Part shown: positions 34,230-42,081 of the stretch, in pieces
Position numbering within the stretch: the first letter of the stretch is position 1
Layout of the letters: every line of letters starts with the position of its first letter
Assembly (NCBI GenBank): GCA_020638095.1
Contig: JACKJF010000003.1
Span: 496,001-560,000 of the forward strand
Direction of reading: 5' to 3'
DNA from: Hyphomicrobiaceae bacterium
Lineage (GTDB): Bacteria > Pseudomonadota > Alphaproteobacteria > Rhizobiales > Devosiaceae
Length of the DNA: 64,000 bases
Notes under the pieces: model-generated
Told to the model about the DNA's origin: nothing
Seen by the model: only the letters and a program-made list of their open reading frames with translations
Databases searched by the model: none
Translations under genes and position numbers: made by a program

Positions 34230-34958
34230 ATGATTCTCTTCCCCGCCATCGACCTCAAGGACGGGCAGTGCGTGCGCCTCAAATTGGGCGACATGGATCA
34301 GGCGACCATTTTCAGCGATTCCCCTAAATCGCAGGCGAAAAGCTTCGAGGATCAGGGCTTTGACTATCTGCACGTCGTCGATCTCAACGGCGCCTTTGCC
34401 GGCGCGAGCGTCAACGGCGCGGCGGTCGAAGCCATTCTCCGGGCCGTCAGCTTTCCCGTTCAGCTCGGCGGCGGCATCCGCACCCTCGGCCATATCGAGA
34501 ACTGGCTCGAAAAGGGCCTCGCGCGGGTCATTCTCGGCACCGTTGCCGTGCGGGATCCGGGTCTGGTCAAAGAGGCCTGCCGCCTGTTCCCCGGTCAGGT
34601 TGCCGTCGGGATCGATGCGCGCGGCGGCAAGGTCGCCGTCGAGGGCTGGGCCGAGACCTCGGAACTGACGGCGATCGAACTCGCGCGGCGCTTCGAGGGC
34701 GCCGGGGTTGCCGCCATCATCTATACCGATATCGACCGCGATGGCGTCCTCAAGGGCATCAACTGGCCCTTGACCCTGCAATTGGCCCGCGCGACCTCCA
34801 TTCCCGTCATCGCCTCGGGCGGCCTCGCCTCGATGGATGATATTGAAATGATGACCCGCCCCGAAACCCAGGTTCTCGAAGGCGCCATTTCCGGCCGCGC
34901 GCTTTATGACGGGCGTATCGACGTGCCCAGAGCGCTCGGCATGCTGAAAGCCGCCTGA
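34230..34958 (+). CDS. hisA: ProFAR isomerase HisA
   Basis: A 242-residue TIM-barrel enzyme of histidine synthesis that opens the ribose of ProFAR by Amadori rearrangement. The N-terminal [13 protein letters not shown] holds the first catalytic Asp. The phosphate loops are GGGIRTL and [10 protein letters not shown]. The ATG directly follows the palindromic element, and its ribosome binding region (TGAGGGGGAATCCG) lies within the element's right arm. A small membrane gene comes after. Confidence 0.96.
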   Translation: MILFPAIDLKDGQCVRLKLGDMDQATIFSDSPKSQAKSFEDQGFDYLHVVDLNGAFAGASVNGAAVEAILRAVSFPVQLGGGIRTLGHIENWLEKGLARVILGTVAVRDPGLVKEACRLFPGQVAVGIDARGGKVAVEGWAETSELTAIELARRFEGAGVAAIIYTDIDRDGVLKGINWPLTLQLARATSIPVIASGGLASMDDIEMMTRPETQVLEGAISGRALYDGRIDVPRALGMLKAA

Positions 34959-34959
34959 C

Positions 34960-35295
34960 GTGGAGCCCCGCCGCTTTCCGGTCTGGCTCTACATCATTCT
35001 GTTGCTGATCATCCTGGCTCTCGCCGCCAGTCCGCTGATTTCAGCCATGGTCGCCGGCTGGGTCGCCGAGGCGAACCACTGCCGGCTGGACGAGGGTGGC
35101 ATCCATCCCTGCCTCGTCAACGGCACCGATATCGGGCCCGACCTCTATACGTTTTTCGTCCTTGGCTGGCTGATGTTGGCGACCCTGCCGCTTGGTGCTA
35201 TAGCCCTCGCCATCTGGCTGGCCATATTGATCATCCATCTGGTCATCCACCTCCGCCGCAAATCCAACCCGCCCCAGTCCGCCGCGTCCCAATGA
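34960..35295 (+). CDS. Small membrane protein inserted in the his operon
   Basis: A 111-residue protein that starts at GTG two bases after hisA. Two strong hydrophobic helices (about residues 9-33 and 65-100) flank a short loop with two cysteines (NHCRLDEGGIHPC) that could form a disulfide outside. No family is recognised. Its stop (TGA 35293-35295) overlaps the ATG of the first hisF-like mini-ORF as ATGA. It separates hisA from hisF, which are usually adjacent or close. Confidence 0.6.
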   Translation: MEPRRFPVWLYIILLLIILALAASPLISAMVAGWVAEANHCRLDEGGIHPCLVNGTDIGPDLYTFFVLGWLMLATLPLGAIALAIWLAILIIHLVIHLRRKSNPPQSAASQ

Positions 35296-35423
35296 CCCTC
35301 AAGACCCGCATCATCCCCTGTCTCGATGTGAAGGACGGCCGTCCCGGCGTTGCCCGCAGCGCCACAGGCGCGAGGACACGCAAACCAAAAAGCTGCGACG
35401 CGGCGGAAGAAATTCGGAAATGA
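35292..35423 (+). CDS. HisF-leader mini-ORF 1 (43 residues)
   Basis: Begins [17 protein letters not shown], identical to residues 1-17 of HisF, then continues [16 protein letters not shown] to a basic tail and stops in an ATGA overlap with the next unit. It would be translated by coupling from the upstream membrane gene, whose stop overlaps its ATG; no Shine-Dalgarno is visible. There are no histidine codons, so it is not a classical His attenuator leader. It may be functional or a by-product of the duplication. Confidence 0.4.
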   Translation: MTLKTRIIPCLDVKDGRPGVARSATGARTRKPKSCDAAEEIRK

Positions 35424-35551
35424 CCCTCAAGACCCGCATCATTCCCTGTCTCGATGTGAAGGACGGTCGTCCCGGCGCTGCCCGCAGCGCCACAGGCGCG
35501 AGGACACGCAAGCCAAAAAGCTGCGACGCGGCGGAAGAAGTTCGGAAATGA
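35420..35551 (+). CDS. HisF-leader mini-ORF 2 (43 residues)
   Basis: Second copy, with V20A and I41V relative to the first and otherwise synonymous differences (codons 8, 16, 31). It starts and ends in ATGA overlaps. GGAAG about ten bases upstream (from the end of unit 1) could initiate translation as well as coupling. In this copy the first hairpin is fully Watson-Crick (GGCGCTGC with GCAGCGCC). Confidence 0.4.
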   Translation: MTLKTRIIPCLDVKDGRPGAARSATGARTRKPKSCDAAEEVRK

Positions 35552-35679
35552 CCCTCAAGACCCGCATCATTCCCTGTCTCGATGTGAAAGACGGACGTCC
35601 CGGCGTTGCCCGCAGCGCCACTGGCGCGAGGACACGCAAACAAAAAAGCTGCGACGCGACGGAAGAAATTCGGAAATGA
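35548..35679 (+). CDS. HisF-leader mini-ORF 3 (43 residues)
   Basis: Third copy, with P32Q and A38T relative to the first and synonymous changes at codons 8, 14, 16 and 25. Its stop (TGA 35677-35679) overlaps the ATG of the real hisF. The hisF ATG thus has an ATGA coupling site and a GGAAG about ten bases upstream, both provided by this unit. Confidence 0.4.
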   Translation: MTLKTRIIPCLDVKDGRPGVARSATGARTRKQKSCDATEEIRK

Positions 35680-36458
35680 CCCTCAAGACCCGCATCATTC
35701 CCTGTCTCGATGTGAAGGACGGCCGCGTCGTCAAGGGCGTCAATTTCGTCGACCTGATCGATGCCGGTGACCCGGTCGAAGCCGCCATGGCTTACGACGC
35801 GGCGGGGGCGGACGAACTGACCTTTCTCGACATTACCGCGAGCCACGAGGGCCGCGACACGATTTTCGACGTTGTCGCCCGCACCGCCGATCACTGCTTC
35901 ATGCCAGTCACCGTCGGCGGCGGCATCCGCGAAATCGACCATATCCGCAAGCTTTTGCTGAGCGGCGCCGACAAGGTCTCGATTAATACCGCGGCGGTCA
36001 GGGACCCCGATTTCGTCGCCCGCGCCGCCGACAAGTTCGGCGACCAGTGCATCGTCGTGTCGGTCGATGCCAAGCGCCGGGCCGAACCGGTGGCCGGCGC
36101 CTCCGACTGGGAAATCTATACCCATGGTGGCCGCACCCCGACCGGCATCGACGCCGTCCAGTTCGCGGTTGATTCGGTCGCCCGTGGCGCCGGCGAAGTG
36201 CTCGTGACCTCGATGGACCGTGATGGCACCAAGATCGGCTTTGACCTTGAACTGACCCGGACCATCGCCGACGCCGTCGAGGTGCCGGTCATCGCCTCGG
36301 GCGGGGTAGGAACCCTCGATCACCTGGTTGAAGGCGTCACCAGGGGCCACGCTTCGGCGGTGCTGGCCGCCTCGATTTTCCACTTCGGCACCTTCACCAT
36401 CGGTCAGGCCAAGGCCTATATGGCCGATCACGGCATCGCCATGCGCCTCGACAGCTGA
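35676..36458 (+). CDS. hisF: Imidazole glycerol phosphate synthase cyclase subunit HisF
   Basis: A complete 260-residue cyclase. The TIM barrel has the catalytic Asp12 in [23 protein letters not shown] near residue 85, the second-half [12 protein letters not shown] and [11 protein letters not shown]. It joins HisH-derived ammonia to PRFAR, giving imidazole glycerol phosphate and AICAR. The gene is intact despite three partial copies of its 5' end immediately upstream. hisE follows after 10 bases. Confidence 0.96.
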   Translation: MTLKTRIIPCLDVKDGRVVKGVNFVDLIDAGDPVEAAMAYDAAGADELTFLDITASHEGRDTIFDVVARTADHCFMPVTVGGGIREIDHIRKLLLSGADKVSINTAAVRDPDFVARAADKFGDQCIVVSVDAKRRAEPVAGASDWEIYTHGGRTPTGIDAVQFAVDSVARGAGEVLVTSMDRDGTKIGFDLELTRTIADAVEVPVIASGGVGTLDHLVEGVTRGHASAVLAASIFHFGTFTIGQAKAYMADHGIAMRLDS

Positions 36459-36468
36459 GAAAGCCGCC

Positions 36469-36795
36469 ATGTCCTTTACCCTCGAAGACCTCGACCGGAT
36501 CGTCCGCGCCCGCGCCGCGGCAAGCCCCGACGAAAGCTACACCGCAAAACTCCTAGCCCGTGGCGTCGAGAAATGCGCCCAGAAACTTGGCGAGGAGGCG
36601 GTGGAAGCAGCGATAGCAGCGGTAACGCACGATCGTGAGGAACTGACCGCCGAGGCCGCCGACGTGCTCTATCACCTGCTCGTCGTCCTGCGGGCGGGCG
36701 GGGTCGAGCTCGGCGCGGTCATGGCCGAACTTGAGGCGCGGACGAGCCAGACCGGGCTCGAGGAAAAGGCCTCGCGCAGCAGAAAAACGCCCTGA
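36469..36795 (+). CDS. hisE: Phosphoribosyl-ATP diphosphatase HisE
   Basis: A 108-residue all-helical MazG-like pyrophosphohydrolase that performs step 2 of histidine synthesis. The motif [28 protein letters not shown] has the Glu cluster that binds magnesium, and [12 protein letters not shown] completes the site. The start [11 protein letters not shown] at 36469 is the family start. The separate hisI gene needed for step 3 is not in the window. Confidence 0.95.
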   Translation: MSFTLEDLDRIVRARAAASPDESYTAKLLARGVEKCAQKLGEEAVEAAIAAVTHDREELTAEAADVLYHLLVVLRAGGVELGAVMAELEARTSQTGLEEKASRSRKTP

Positions 36796-36820
36796 CGGGC
36801 AAACTGGGGGACCGGCGATC

Positions 36821-37774
36821 GTGACAGGTGACCACGAGACTTTTTCGCCCTTTTACCGCTTTCCGACGGCCGATTGGGCCCGGCTGCGCGATGGCGTGCC
36901 GATGACGCTCAGCGAGGAGGATCTCGACCGTCTGCGTTCGCTCAACGATCCGATTTCCCTCGTCGAGGCCGAGCAGGTCTATCTGCCGCTGACGCGCCTG
37001 CTCTCGCTCTATGTCGAAGCGATCCAGAACCTCAATCGCGCCTCGGCCCGGTTCCTCAAACGCGACGAGAATGCCCGCACGCCCTTCCTGCTCGGGGTCA
37101 GCGGCTCGGTCGCGGTCGGCAAATCGACGACGGCCCGCATCCTGCATGCACTCCTCCGGCGCTGGCCGAGCCATCCCAAGGTCGACCTCGTCACGACCGA
37201 CGGCTTTCTTTATCCCAACCGCATCCTCGAGGAACGCGGCCTGATGGAGAAGAAGGGCTTTCCCGAAAGCTACGACCGTGCCCGCTTCGTCAAGTTCCTG
37301 TCCGACGTCAAGTCGGGCGTGCGCGACATAAAGGTGCCGACCTATTCCCACCTCGTCTACGACGTGGTCGAGGGCGAGACGATCACCGTCGATCAGCCCG
37401 ATATCCTCATCGTCGAGGGGCTCAATCTCCTCCAGCCCGGCCAGCTGCCCGAAGGCGGCACACCCATCATGTTCGCATCGGATTTCATCGATTTCGGCAT
37501 CTATGTCGACGCCGAGGAAGCTTATATCCGCCGCTGGTTCCTCGAACGGTTTCAAAGTCTTCGCGAAACGGCGTTCAAGGATCCCAATTCCTTCTTTCAC
37601 CAGTTCGCCGCCATGTCCGACGCAGAGGCCATGGCCTTTGGCAACACCGTCTGGGAGCGGATCAACCTGCCGAATCTTGTCGAAAACATCCTGCCGACGC
37701 GCGGCCGTGCCGACCTCATTCTCGTCAAGACCGCCGACCATTCGATCGGCGAGGTGATCCTGAGAAAGCTCTAG
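36821..37774 (+). CDS. coaA: Type I pantothenate kinase
   Basis: A 317-residue kinase that catalyses the first, rate-limiting step of CoA synthesis. The Walker A motif is GSVAVGKS at residues 95-102, and substrate motifs include TTDGFLYPN and [10 protein letters not shown]. The GTG at 36821 fits the family start ([11 protein letters not shown]); the earlier in-frame ATG lies in hisE. It is the last gene of the his operon, a common arrangement in the order, and overlaps convergent gpmA by four bases (CTAG). Confidence 0.95.
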   Translation: MTGDHETFSPFYRFPTADWARLRDGVPMTLSEEDLDRLRSLNDPISLVEAEQVYLPLTRLLSLYVEAIQNLNRASARFLKRDENARTPFLLGVSGSVAVGKSTTARILHALLRRWPSHPKVDLVTTDGFLYPNRILEERGLMEKKGFPESYDRARFVKFLSDVKSGVRDIKVPTYSHLVYDVVEGETITVDQPDILIVEGLNLLQPGQLPEGGTPIMFASDFIDFGIYVDAEEAYIRRWFLERFQSLRETAFKDPNSFFHQFAAMSDAEAMAFGNTVWERINLPNLVENILPTRGRADLILVKTADHSIGEVILRKL

Positions 37775-38385
37775 ATTCCGCCCGACGAGGTCACCTTTCC
37801 GGTCTCGTCGAACGTGTAGATGATCGGCTCGCCGGTTCCGATTTCGCGCTTGAGGATTTCCTCCGGCGTGAGGTTTTCCAGATGCATGACGAGCGCCCGC
37901 AGCGAATTGCCGTGCGCTGAGACGAGGATCGTTTGGTCCGCCATCACCCTTGGCGCGATGACGTCGAGATAATAGGGCAGAACCCGGTCGGCCGTGTCCT
38001 TCAGGCTCTCGCCGCCCGGCGGCGGCACGTCATACGAGCGGCGCCACACATGCACCTGTTCCTCGCCCCACTTCTTGCGTGCATCGTCTTTGTTGAGGCC
38101 GCTGAGATCGCCATAGTCGCGTTCGTTGAGCGCCTGGTTGCGAATGATCGTCATGTTGACGATGCCCATTTCCTCGAGCATCAGGTCGAGTGTGTGCTGG
38201 GCCCGCTTGAGCGCTGATGTGAAACAGAGGTCGGGCTGAAATCCGCGTTCTTTCAAGGCCTTGCCGGCCGCTCGCGCTTCGGCCACACCCTTTTCCGTCA
38301 GGTCTGGATCGCGCCAGCCGGTGAAAAGGTTGAGAAGGTTCCACTCGCTCTGGCCATGCCGGACGAGGATCAGCGTGCGTGTCAT
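37771..38385 (-). CDS. gpmA: 2,3-bisphosphoglycerate-dependent phosphoglycerate mutase
   Basis: A 204-residue glycolytic mutase (3- to 2-phosphoglycerate). The phosphohistidine is His10 in [10 protein letters not shown], followed by [14 protein letters not shown] and the second histidine in [10 protein letters not shown]. It is shorter than the 250-residue E. coli form, as usual for this group. It follows dapB by six bases on the minus strand. Confidence 0.94.
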   Translation of the reverse strand: MTRTLILVRHGQSEWNLLNLFTGWRDPDLTEKGVAEARAAGKALKERGFQPDLCFTSALKRAQHTLDLMLEEMGIVNMTIIRNQALNERDYGDLSGLNKDDARKKWGEEQVHVWRRSYDVPPPGGESLKDTADRVLPYYLDVIAPRVMADQTILVSAHGNSLRALVMHLENLTPEEILKREIGTGEPIIYTFDETGKVTSSGGI

Positions 38386-38391
38386 CAAGGT

Positions 38392-39204
38392 TCAGTCCTT
38401 CAGTCCGAGAACATCGGTCATGTCGTAATATCCGTTTGGCTTGCCCGCGATCCAGAATGCAGCCTTCAAAGCGCCGGCAGCGAATAGGCCGCGGTCTTCC
38501 GCCCGGTGCGTCAGTTCGATCCGCTCATAATCGGACACGAACATGACGGTGTGATCGCCGATCACATTGCCGCCCCTCAGCGCCGCGAACCCGATCGAGC
38601 CCTTGTGGCGCGGCCCGGTAATGCCTTCGCGTGCCAGAACGGCGCTGGACTTGAACTCGACGCCCCGGCCACGTGCCGCCGCGCGCCCGAGCATCAGCGC
38701 CGTCCCCGACGGCGCGTCAGCCTTGCGGTTGTGATGCATCTCGAAGACTTCGATGTCGAAACTGTCGTCAAGCGCCGCCGCCGCCTTGCGGACGAGCGAG
38801 GCGAGGAGATTGACCCCGAGCGAGAAATTGTTCGACCTCACCACACCGATCGCCTCGCTCGCCGCGCGGAACTGCGCTTCGTCTTCCTCGGTGCAGCCCG
38901 TCGTGCCGACAATATGCGCAACTCCGCCCGCGACCGCGAGTTTGCTGAGCGCCACGGACGAATCGGGCTTGGTGAAATCGATCAGGACATCCGCGTCCGA
39001 AAGGGCATGTTCGGCATTGGAGGTCAGCGTTACGCCGATCTTTTCGCCGCCCGCCAGCCGCCCGGCATCCTGGCCGAGCTCCGCGGATGCGTCCCTTTCG
39101 ATGGCGCCGACCAGTTTTGCGCCCTCCGCCGCAAGAATTGCCGCGATATTGGCGCGCCCCATCCGTCCGGCCGCGCCGGCGACTGCTATCTTGACCTCAG
39201 CCAT
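38392..39204 (-). CDS. dapB: 4-hydroxy-tetrahydrodipicolinate reductase
   Basis: A 270-residue NAD(P)H enzyme of the lysine and diaminopimelate pathway. The Rossmann motif is AGAAGRMGR near the N-terminus. EMHHNRKADAPSGTA carries the catalytic His and the Lys/Ser/Gly/Thr substrate loop. It lies between pyrF and gpmA in a minus-strand group that is conserved in relatives. Confidence 0.95.
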   Translation of the reverse strand: MAEVKIAVAGAAGRMGRANIAAILAAEGAKLVGAIERDASAELGQDAGRLAGGEKIGVTLTSNAEHALSDADVLIDFTKPDSSVALSKLAVAGGVAHIVGTTGCTEEDEAQFRAASEAIGVVRSNNFSLGVNLLASLVRKAAAALDDSFDIEVFEMHHNRKADAPSGTALMLGRAAARGRGVEFKSSAVLAREGITGPRHKGSIGFAALRGGNVIGDHTVMFVSDYERIELTHRAEDRGLFAAGALKAAFWIAGKPNGYYDMTDVLGLKD

Positions 39205-39268
39205 GGGTGATCCCTTTGCCGTTTTGCTTCGAGTTTAGCCCCCGGCTGCGCCGATTTGAAGGCGCAGA

Positions 39269-40009
39269 TCAGTGATGATGGTGGTGATGGTGGTGCGCAT
39301 GCGCGCCGGGTAGCGGCGCGCTGGCCATTTCACTCAGTATGGCGCCGGCTTCCTGCGCCGGGCTCGGCGCCTGTGTGATCGGCCGGCCGACAACCAGATG
39401 GGTCGCGCCGAGGGACAGCGCTTCGGCCGGGGTCACGATGCGCTTCTGGTCACCCTGATCCGATCCGCGCGGGCGGATACCGGGCGTGACGATAGCCATG
39501 TCCTCGCCGACAAACTGGCTGGCGAGCGCAGCCTCGTGCGCCGAACAGACGATCCCACCCATGCCCGCATCGGTGGCCTGGTGGGTTCTGAGCGCGACGA
39601 GCGATTCGACGTCGCGGTCATAGCCGGCTTCCTCGAGATCCTCGTCATCCATCGAGGTCAGGACCGTCACCCCGAGCAGGCGCAAATGGCTGCCCTCGGC
39701 GGCACGGACCGCAGCACGCATGGCCTTTGGATAGGCATGAACGGTCATCATGTGAGCGCCGGTCTCTGCGATCGCCGCGACGCCCTTTTCAACCGTATTG
39801 TCGATGTCGAGAAGCTTGAGGTCGAAAAAGACCTGCTTGCCGGCGGCGATCAGCTGCTTTCCGATCTCCAGACCCTCACCGCCATAAAAAAGCTGATAAC
39901 CGATCTTGAACGACGATGCCGCGTCGCCAAGCTTGCCAAGAAGCACCTCGGCCTCGGCGCGGGTGGAAAAGTCCAGCGCCACGATCAGGCGCGGGTCGGC
40001 GGCTGGCAT
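39269..40009 (-). CDS. pyrF: Orotidine-5'-phosphate decarboxylase with a natural poly-histidine tail
   Basis: A 246-residue TIM barrel that makes UMP. The catalytic D-x-K-x-x-D array is in FFDLKLLDIDNTV. ALDFSTRAEA lies at the N-terminus and the PGIRP phosphate loop is present. The C-terminus ends in HAHHHHHHHH, eight consecutive histidines (mixed CAC and CAT codons). Ordinary PyrF has no such tail. It is a genuine end: the stop follows directly and dapB starts 65 bases on. Confidence 0.94.
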   Translation of the reverse strand: MPAADPRLIVALDFSTRAEAEVLLGKLGDAASSFKIGYQLFYGGEGLEIGKQLIAAGKQVFFDLKLLDIDNTVEKGVAAIAETGAHMMTVHAYPKAMRAAVRAAEGSHLRLLGVTVLTSMDDEDLEEAGYDRDVESLVALRTHQATDAGMGGIVCSAHEAALASQFVGEDMAIVTPGIRPRGSDQGDQKRIVTPAEALSLGATHLVVGRPITQAPSPAQEAGAILSEMASAPLPGAHAHHHHHHHH

Positions 40010-40122
40010 TGCATATGTCCCCGGAATCGCTCGATGGGGGTGACGTCACACAAAAGCGGGGCGAGGGCAAGGATCAATCGGGGGACCCTTTCCAAAAGCC
40101 GGCCTTTCGCCACCACGGAAAG

Positions 40123-40151
40123 CCTCATCCGGAGCCCGTCGAAGGTCGAGG
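40123..40151. repeat. Fragment of an interspersed CTCATCC..CGTCGAAGG repeat
   Basis: CCTCATCCGGAGCCCGTCGA followed by AGGTCGAGG resembles the short repeat with core CCTTCGAC...CTCAGGATGAGG found between genes in many alphaproteobacteria (read on the other strand). It lies in the 193-base gap upstream of pyrF. I see no gene or clear promoter in the rest of that gap. Family assignment is from memory. Confidence 0.4.
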
Positions 40152-40202
40152 CGACGACGCCATGCGGTTCGAAACGCCGAAGGCGCAGAAATCCGGCCTG
40201 CC

Positions 40203-40748
40203 CTAGTTGAGCCGGATCGCCTGAAAGGCCGCGATCATCTGGTCGATCTTGCCATTGACCGATTTTTCGAGCGGTGCGCCGTCGGCGCCAAACGCCCCTT
40301 CGGCCGGTCCGATGCCCAGGAGCCCCGGCACGACCAGCCCACCCACCTTGGAAATCGAATCGCGCAGGTGCGAGAGCGCGGAAATCGTTCCGTACTTGCC
40401 CGAACTCACCCCGCCAATGCCCCAGATTCGGCCGCGAAAGACGCTCGGCGGAATGCGGCTGAGCCAGGCGAACGTATTGACCAGGAGCGGCGGCAATCCG
40501 CCATTATATTCCGGCGTCGCAACGAAGATGATCTCGTGGTCCCTGATCAGGTCCGCCAGCACGCGCGCCGTCTGAGGAATATGGTCGGGCTCGAGATCCT
40601 CGTTGAAGATCGGCATGTCATGGTCGGAGAGATCGACATGGGTCACCGCGAAACCCGCCGCCGCCAGGCGCTGGTCCATATGGGCCTGCAGCATCTGGTT
40701 GTATGAGCCGTTCCGGATCGAACCCGAGAGCGTGAGGGCCTTGCGCAT
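40203..40748 (-). CDS. NAD(P)H-dependent FMN reductase family protein
   Basis: A 181-residue flavodoxin-like protein. The FMN phosphate loop is SGSIRNGSYNQML near the N-terminus, and PEYNGGLPPLLVNTFAWLSR contacts the isoalloxazine ring. Relatives such as ChrR/YieF and azoreductases reduce quinones, chromate or azo dyes with NAD(P)H. It lies 36 bases after dnaJ on the same strand, perhaps co-transcribed. Confidence 0.85.
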   Translation of the reverse strand: MRKALTLSGSIRNGSYNQMLQAHMDQRLAAAGFAVTHVDLSDHDMPIFNEDLEPDHIPQTARVLADLIRDHEIIFVATPEYNGGLPPLLVNTFAWLSRIPPSVFRGRIWGIGGVSSGKYGTISALSHLRDSISKVGGLVVPGLLGIGPAEGAFGADGAPLEKSVNGKIDQMIAAFQAIRLN

Positions 40749-40784
40749 CTGTTGCTTTCCTCGAACCGGTGCTGTGAATCGGCG

Positions 40785-41921
40785 TCAGCCGCCCATATTG
40801 TCGAACAGGTCCTTGAGCTTGCCGAAAAAGCCATGGCTCGTGGGCGAGTTGTCCTTGGTCGAAAGCTTGTCGAACTCTTCGAGCAGCTCGCGCTGCCGTT
40901 TCGAGAGGTTCTGCGGCACCTCGACATCCATCTGGACGAAGAGGTCCCCAACCTGGCTCGACCTTAAAACCGGCATGCCCTTGCCCTTGAGGCGGATGCG
41001 CTGGCCCGGTTGCGTGCCGTGCGGCACCTTTACCCGCGCCCGGGAACCGTCGAACGTTGGCACTTCGAATTCGCCGCCGAGCGCCGCGGTGGTCATGGCG
41101 ATGGGCACGCGCGCATAAAGGTCCGCGCCGTCGCGCTTGAAAAGATCATGCGGCTTGATCGAGACGAAAATGTAAAGATCGCCCGGTCCGCCACCCCTCA
41201 GGCCCGCTTCGCCCTCATTGGCGAGCCGGATACGCGTGCCGTCTTCGATGCCCTTCGGGATATCGACGGAAAGCTTGCGGTTTTCCTGCTTGCGGCCCTG
41301 GCCGCTGCAATCCGCGCAGGGCTGGTCGATGGTCTGGCCGCGCCCCTGGCAGGCCGGGCAGGTGCGTTCGATGGAAAAGAAACCCTGCGAGGTGCGGATC
41401 TTGCCGTGGCCTTGGCAGGTGCGGCAGGTCGACATGCCGGTGCCGGGCTTTGCCCCCGATCCCTCGCAGGTCTCGCAGGTGACCATGGTCGGCACGTCGA
41501 TATCGACGGTGCGGCCCGCATGCGCCTCTTCTAGGCTGATCTCGAGATTGTAGCGAAGGTCCGACCCGCGCATCGCCGACGAACGGCCGCGTCCGCGCCC
41601 GCCGCCCATGAAATCCCCGAATATGTCCTCGAAAATGTCCGACATGGACGAGGAGAAGTCGGGTCCGAAACCGCCGCCCGCCCCGCGCGCGCCGTTGCCG
41701 AAGGCGGCATGGCCGTAGCGGTCATAGGCCGCGCGCTTCTGCGGATCCTTCAGCGTGTCATAGGCTTCGTTGACTTCCTTGAACCGGTGCTCGGCTTCCT
41801 TGTCGTCCGGATTCCGGTCCGGGTGAAACTGCATGGCAAGCTTGCGATAGGCGCTCTTGAGGCTGGCCGGATCGGCCGCCTTGTCGACGCCCAGGACTTC
41901 GTAATAGTCGCGCTTGCTCAT
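40785..41921 (-). CDS. dnaJ: Chaperone DnaJ
   Basis: A 378-residue type I J-protein. The J domain (1-70) has HPD at 33-35, followed by a Gly/Phe-rich linker. The zinc-finger domain has four CxxCxGxG repeats ([32 protein letters not shown]), and a C-terminal substrate domain completes it. It stimulates DnaK ATPase and delivers clients. It is 160 bases after dnaK with a terminator-like hairpin between, so its level may be set by read-through. Confidence 0.96.
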   Translation of the reverse strand: MSKRDYYEVLGVDKAADPASLKSAYRKLAMQFHPDRNPDDKEAEHRFKEVNEAYDTLKDPQKRAAYDRYGHAAFGNGARGAGGGFGPDFSSSMSDIFEDIFGDFMGGGRGRGRSSAMRGSDLRYNLEISLEEAHAGRTVDIDVPTMVTCETCEGSGAKPGTGMSTCRTCQGHGKIRTSQGFFSIERTCPACQGRGQTIDQPCADCSGQGRKQENRKLSVDIPKGIEDGTRIRLANEGEAGLRGGGPGDLYIFVSIKPHDLFKRDGADLYARVPIAMTTAALGGEFEVPTFDGSRARVKVPHGTQPGQRIRLKGKGMPVLRSSQVGDLFVQMDVEVPQNLSKRQRELLEEFDKLSTKDNSPTSHGFFGKLKDLFDNMGG

Positions 41922-41967
41922 CGGGCTATGCTCCGCGCGCCAGCGCTCAAAAGCGCCTGCCCATCAC

Positions 41968-41993
41968 AAAAAACCGCACCGCGTGGCGGTGCG
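41968..41993 (-). terminator. Intrinsic terminator between dnaK and dnaJ
   Basis: On the minus strand CGCACCGC and GCGGTGCG (41993-41986 with 41982-41975) form an 8-bp stem with a 3-base loop, followed by a run of six T. It lies after dnaK and 47 bases before dnaJ, so it should reduce transcription into dnaJ. Confidence 0.75.
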
Positions 41994-42044
41994 TTGCGTC
42001 CGGTTTCGTTGATCTGGGATTTGTGCATCAGGTCTAATAAATTC

Positions 42045-42070
42045 GGGCCCGCTCTTTGCGGAGCGGGCCC
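42045..42070 (-). terminator. 10-bp hairpin just after dnaK
   Basis: GGGCCCGCTC (42045-42054) and GAGCGGGCCC (42061-42070) form a perfect stem around six bases, 11 bases beyond the dnaK stop. On the minus strand only a moderate AATTT follows. It may stabilise the dnaK mRNA end or act with the stronger terminator downstream. Confidence 0.6.
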
Positions 42071-42081
42071 AATTGTCTGGA

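Larger units (their letters stand above)
35292..35675 (+). repeat. Three tandem 128-bp units, each with a copy of the hisF 5' end
   Basis: Unit starts are at 35292, 35420 and 35548, and the real hisF begins at 35676, so the period is exactly 128. In each unit the first 50 bp match the hisF start apart from one or two synonymous changes, and the next 78 bp are unrelated to HisF. Pairwise differences between units are 5, 6 and 8 bases. Each unit holds two mutually exclusive hairpins around GCAGCGCC: one with the preceding GGCGYTGC, the other with GGCGC shortly after. The 3' end supplies GGAAG upstream of the next ATG. Slipped-strand or unequal-crossover amplification of a partial duplication is the likely origin. 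Confidence 0.95.

Noticed and set aside
35292..35675. CRISPR-like array
   Set aside because: Units are contiguous 128-bp tandem copies without variable spacers and contain hisF sequence.
35292..35675. Assembly duplication artefact
   Set aside because: The units differ from each other by 5-8 bases, too many for a copied read stretch; long reads would settle it.
35292..35679. Frameshifted or broken hisF
   Set aside because: A complete 260-residue hisF with all motifs follows at 35676, so the copies are extra, not a damaged gene.
39269..39300. Cloning-vector His-tag contamination at the pyrF end
   Set aside because: The histidines are followed by native sequence leading into dapB, with mixed codons and no vector sequence.
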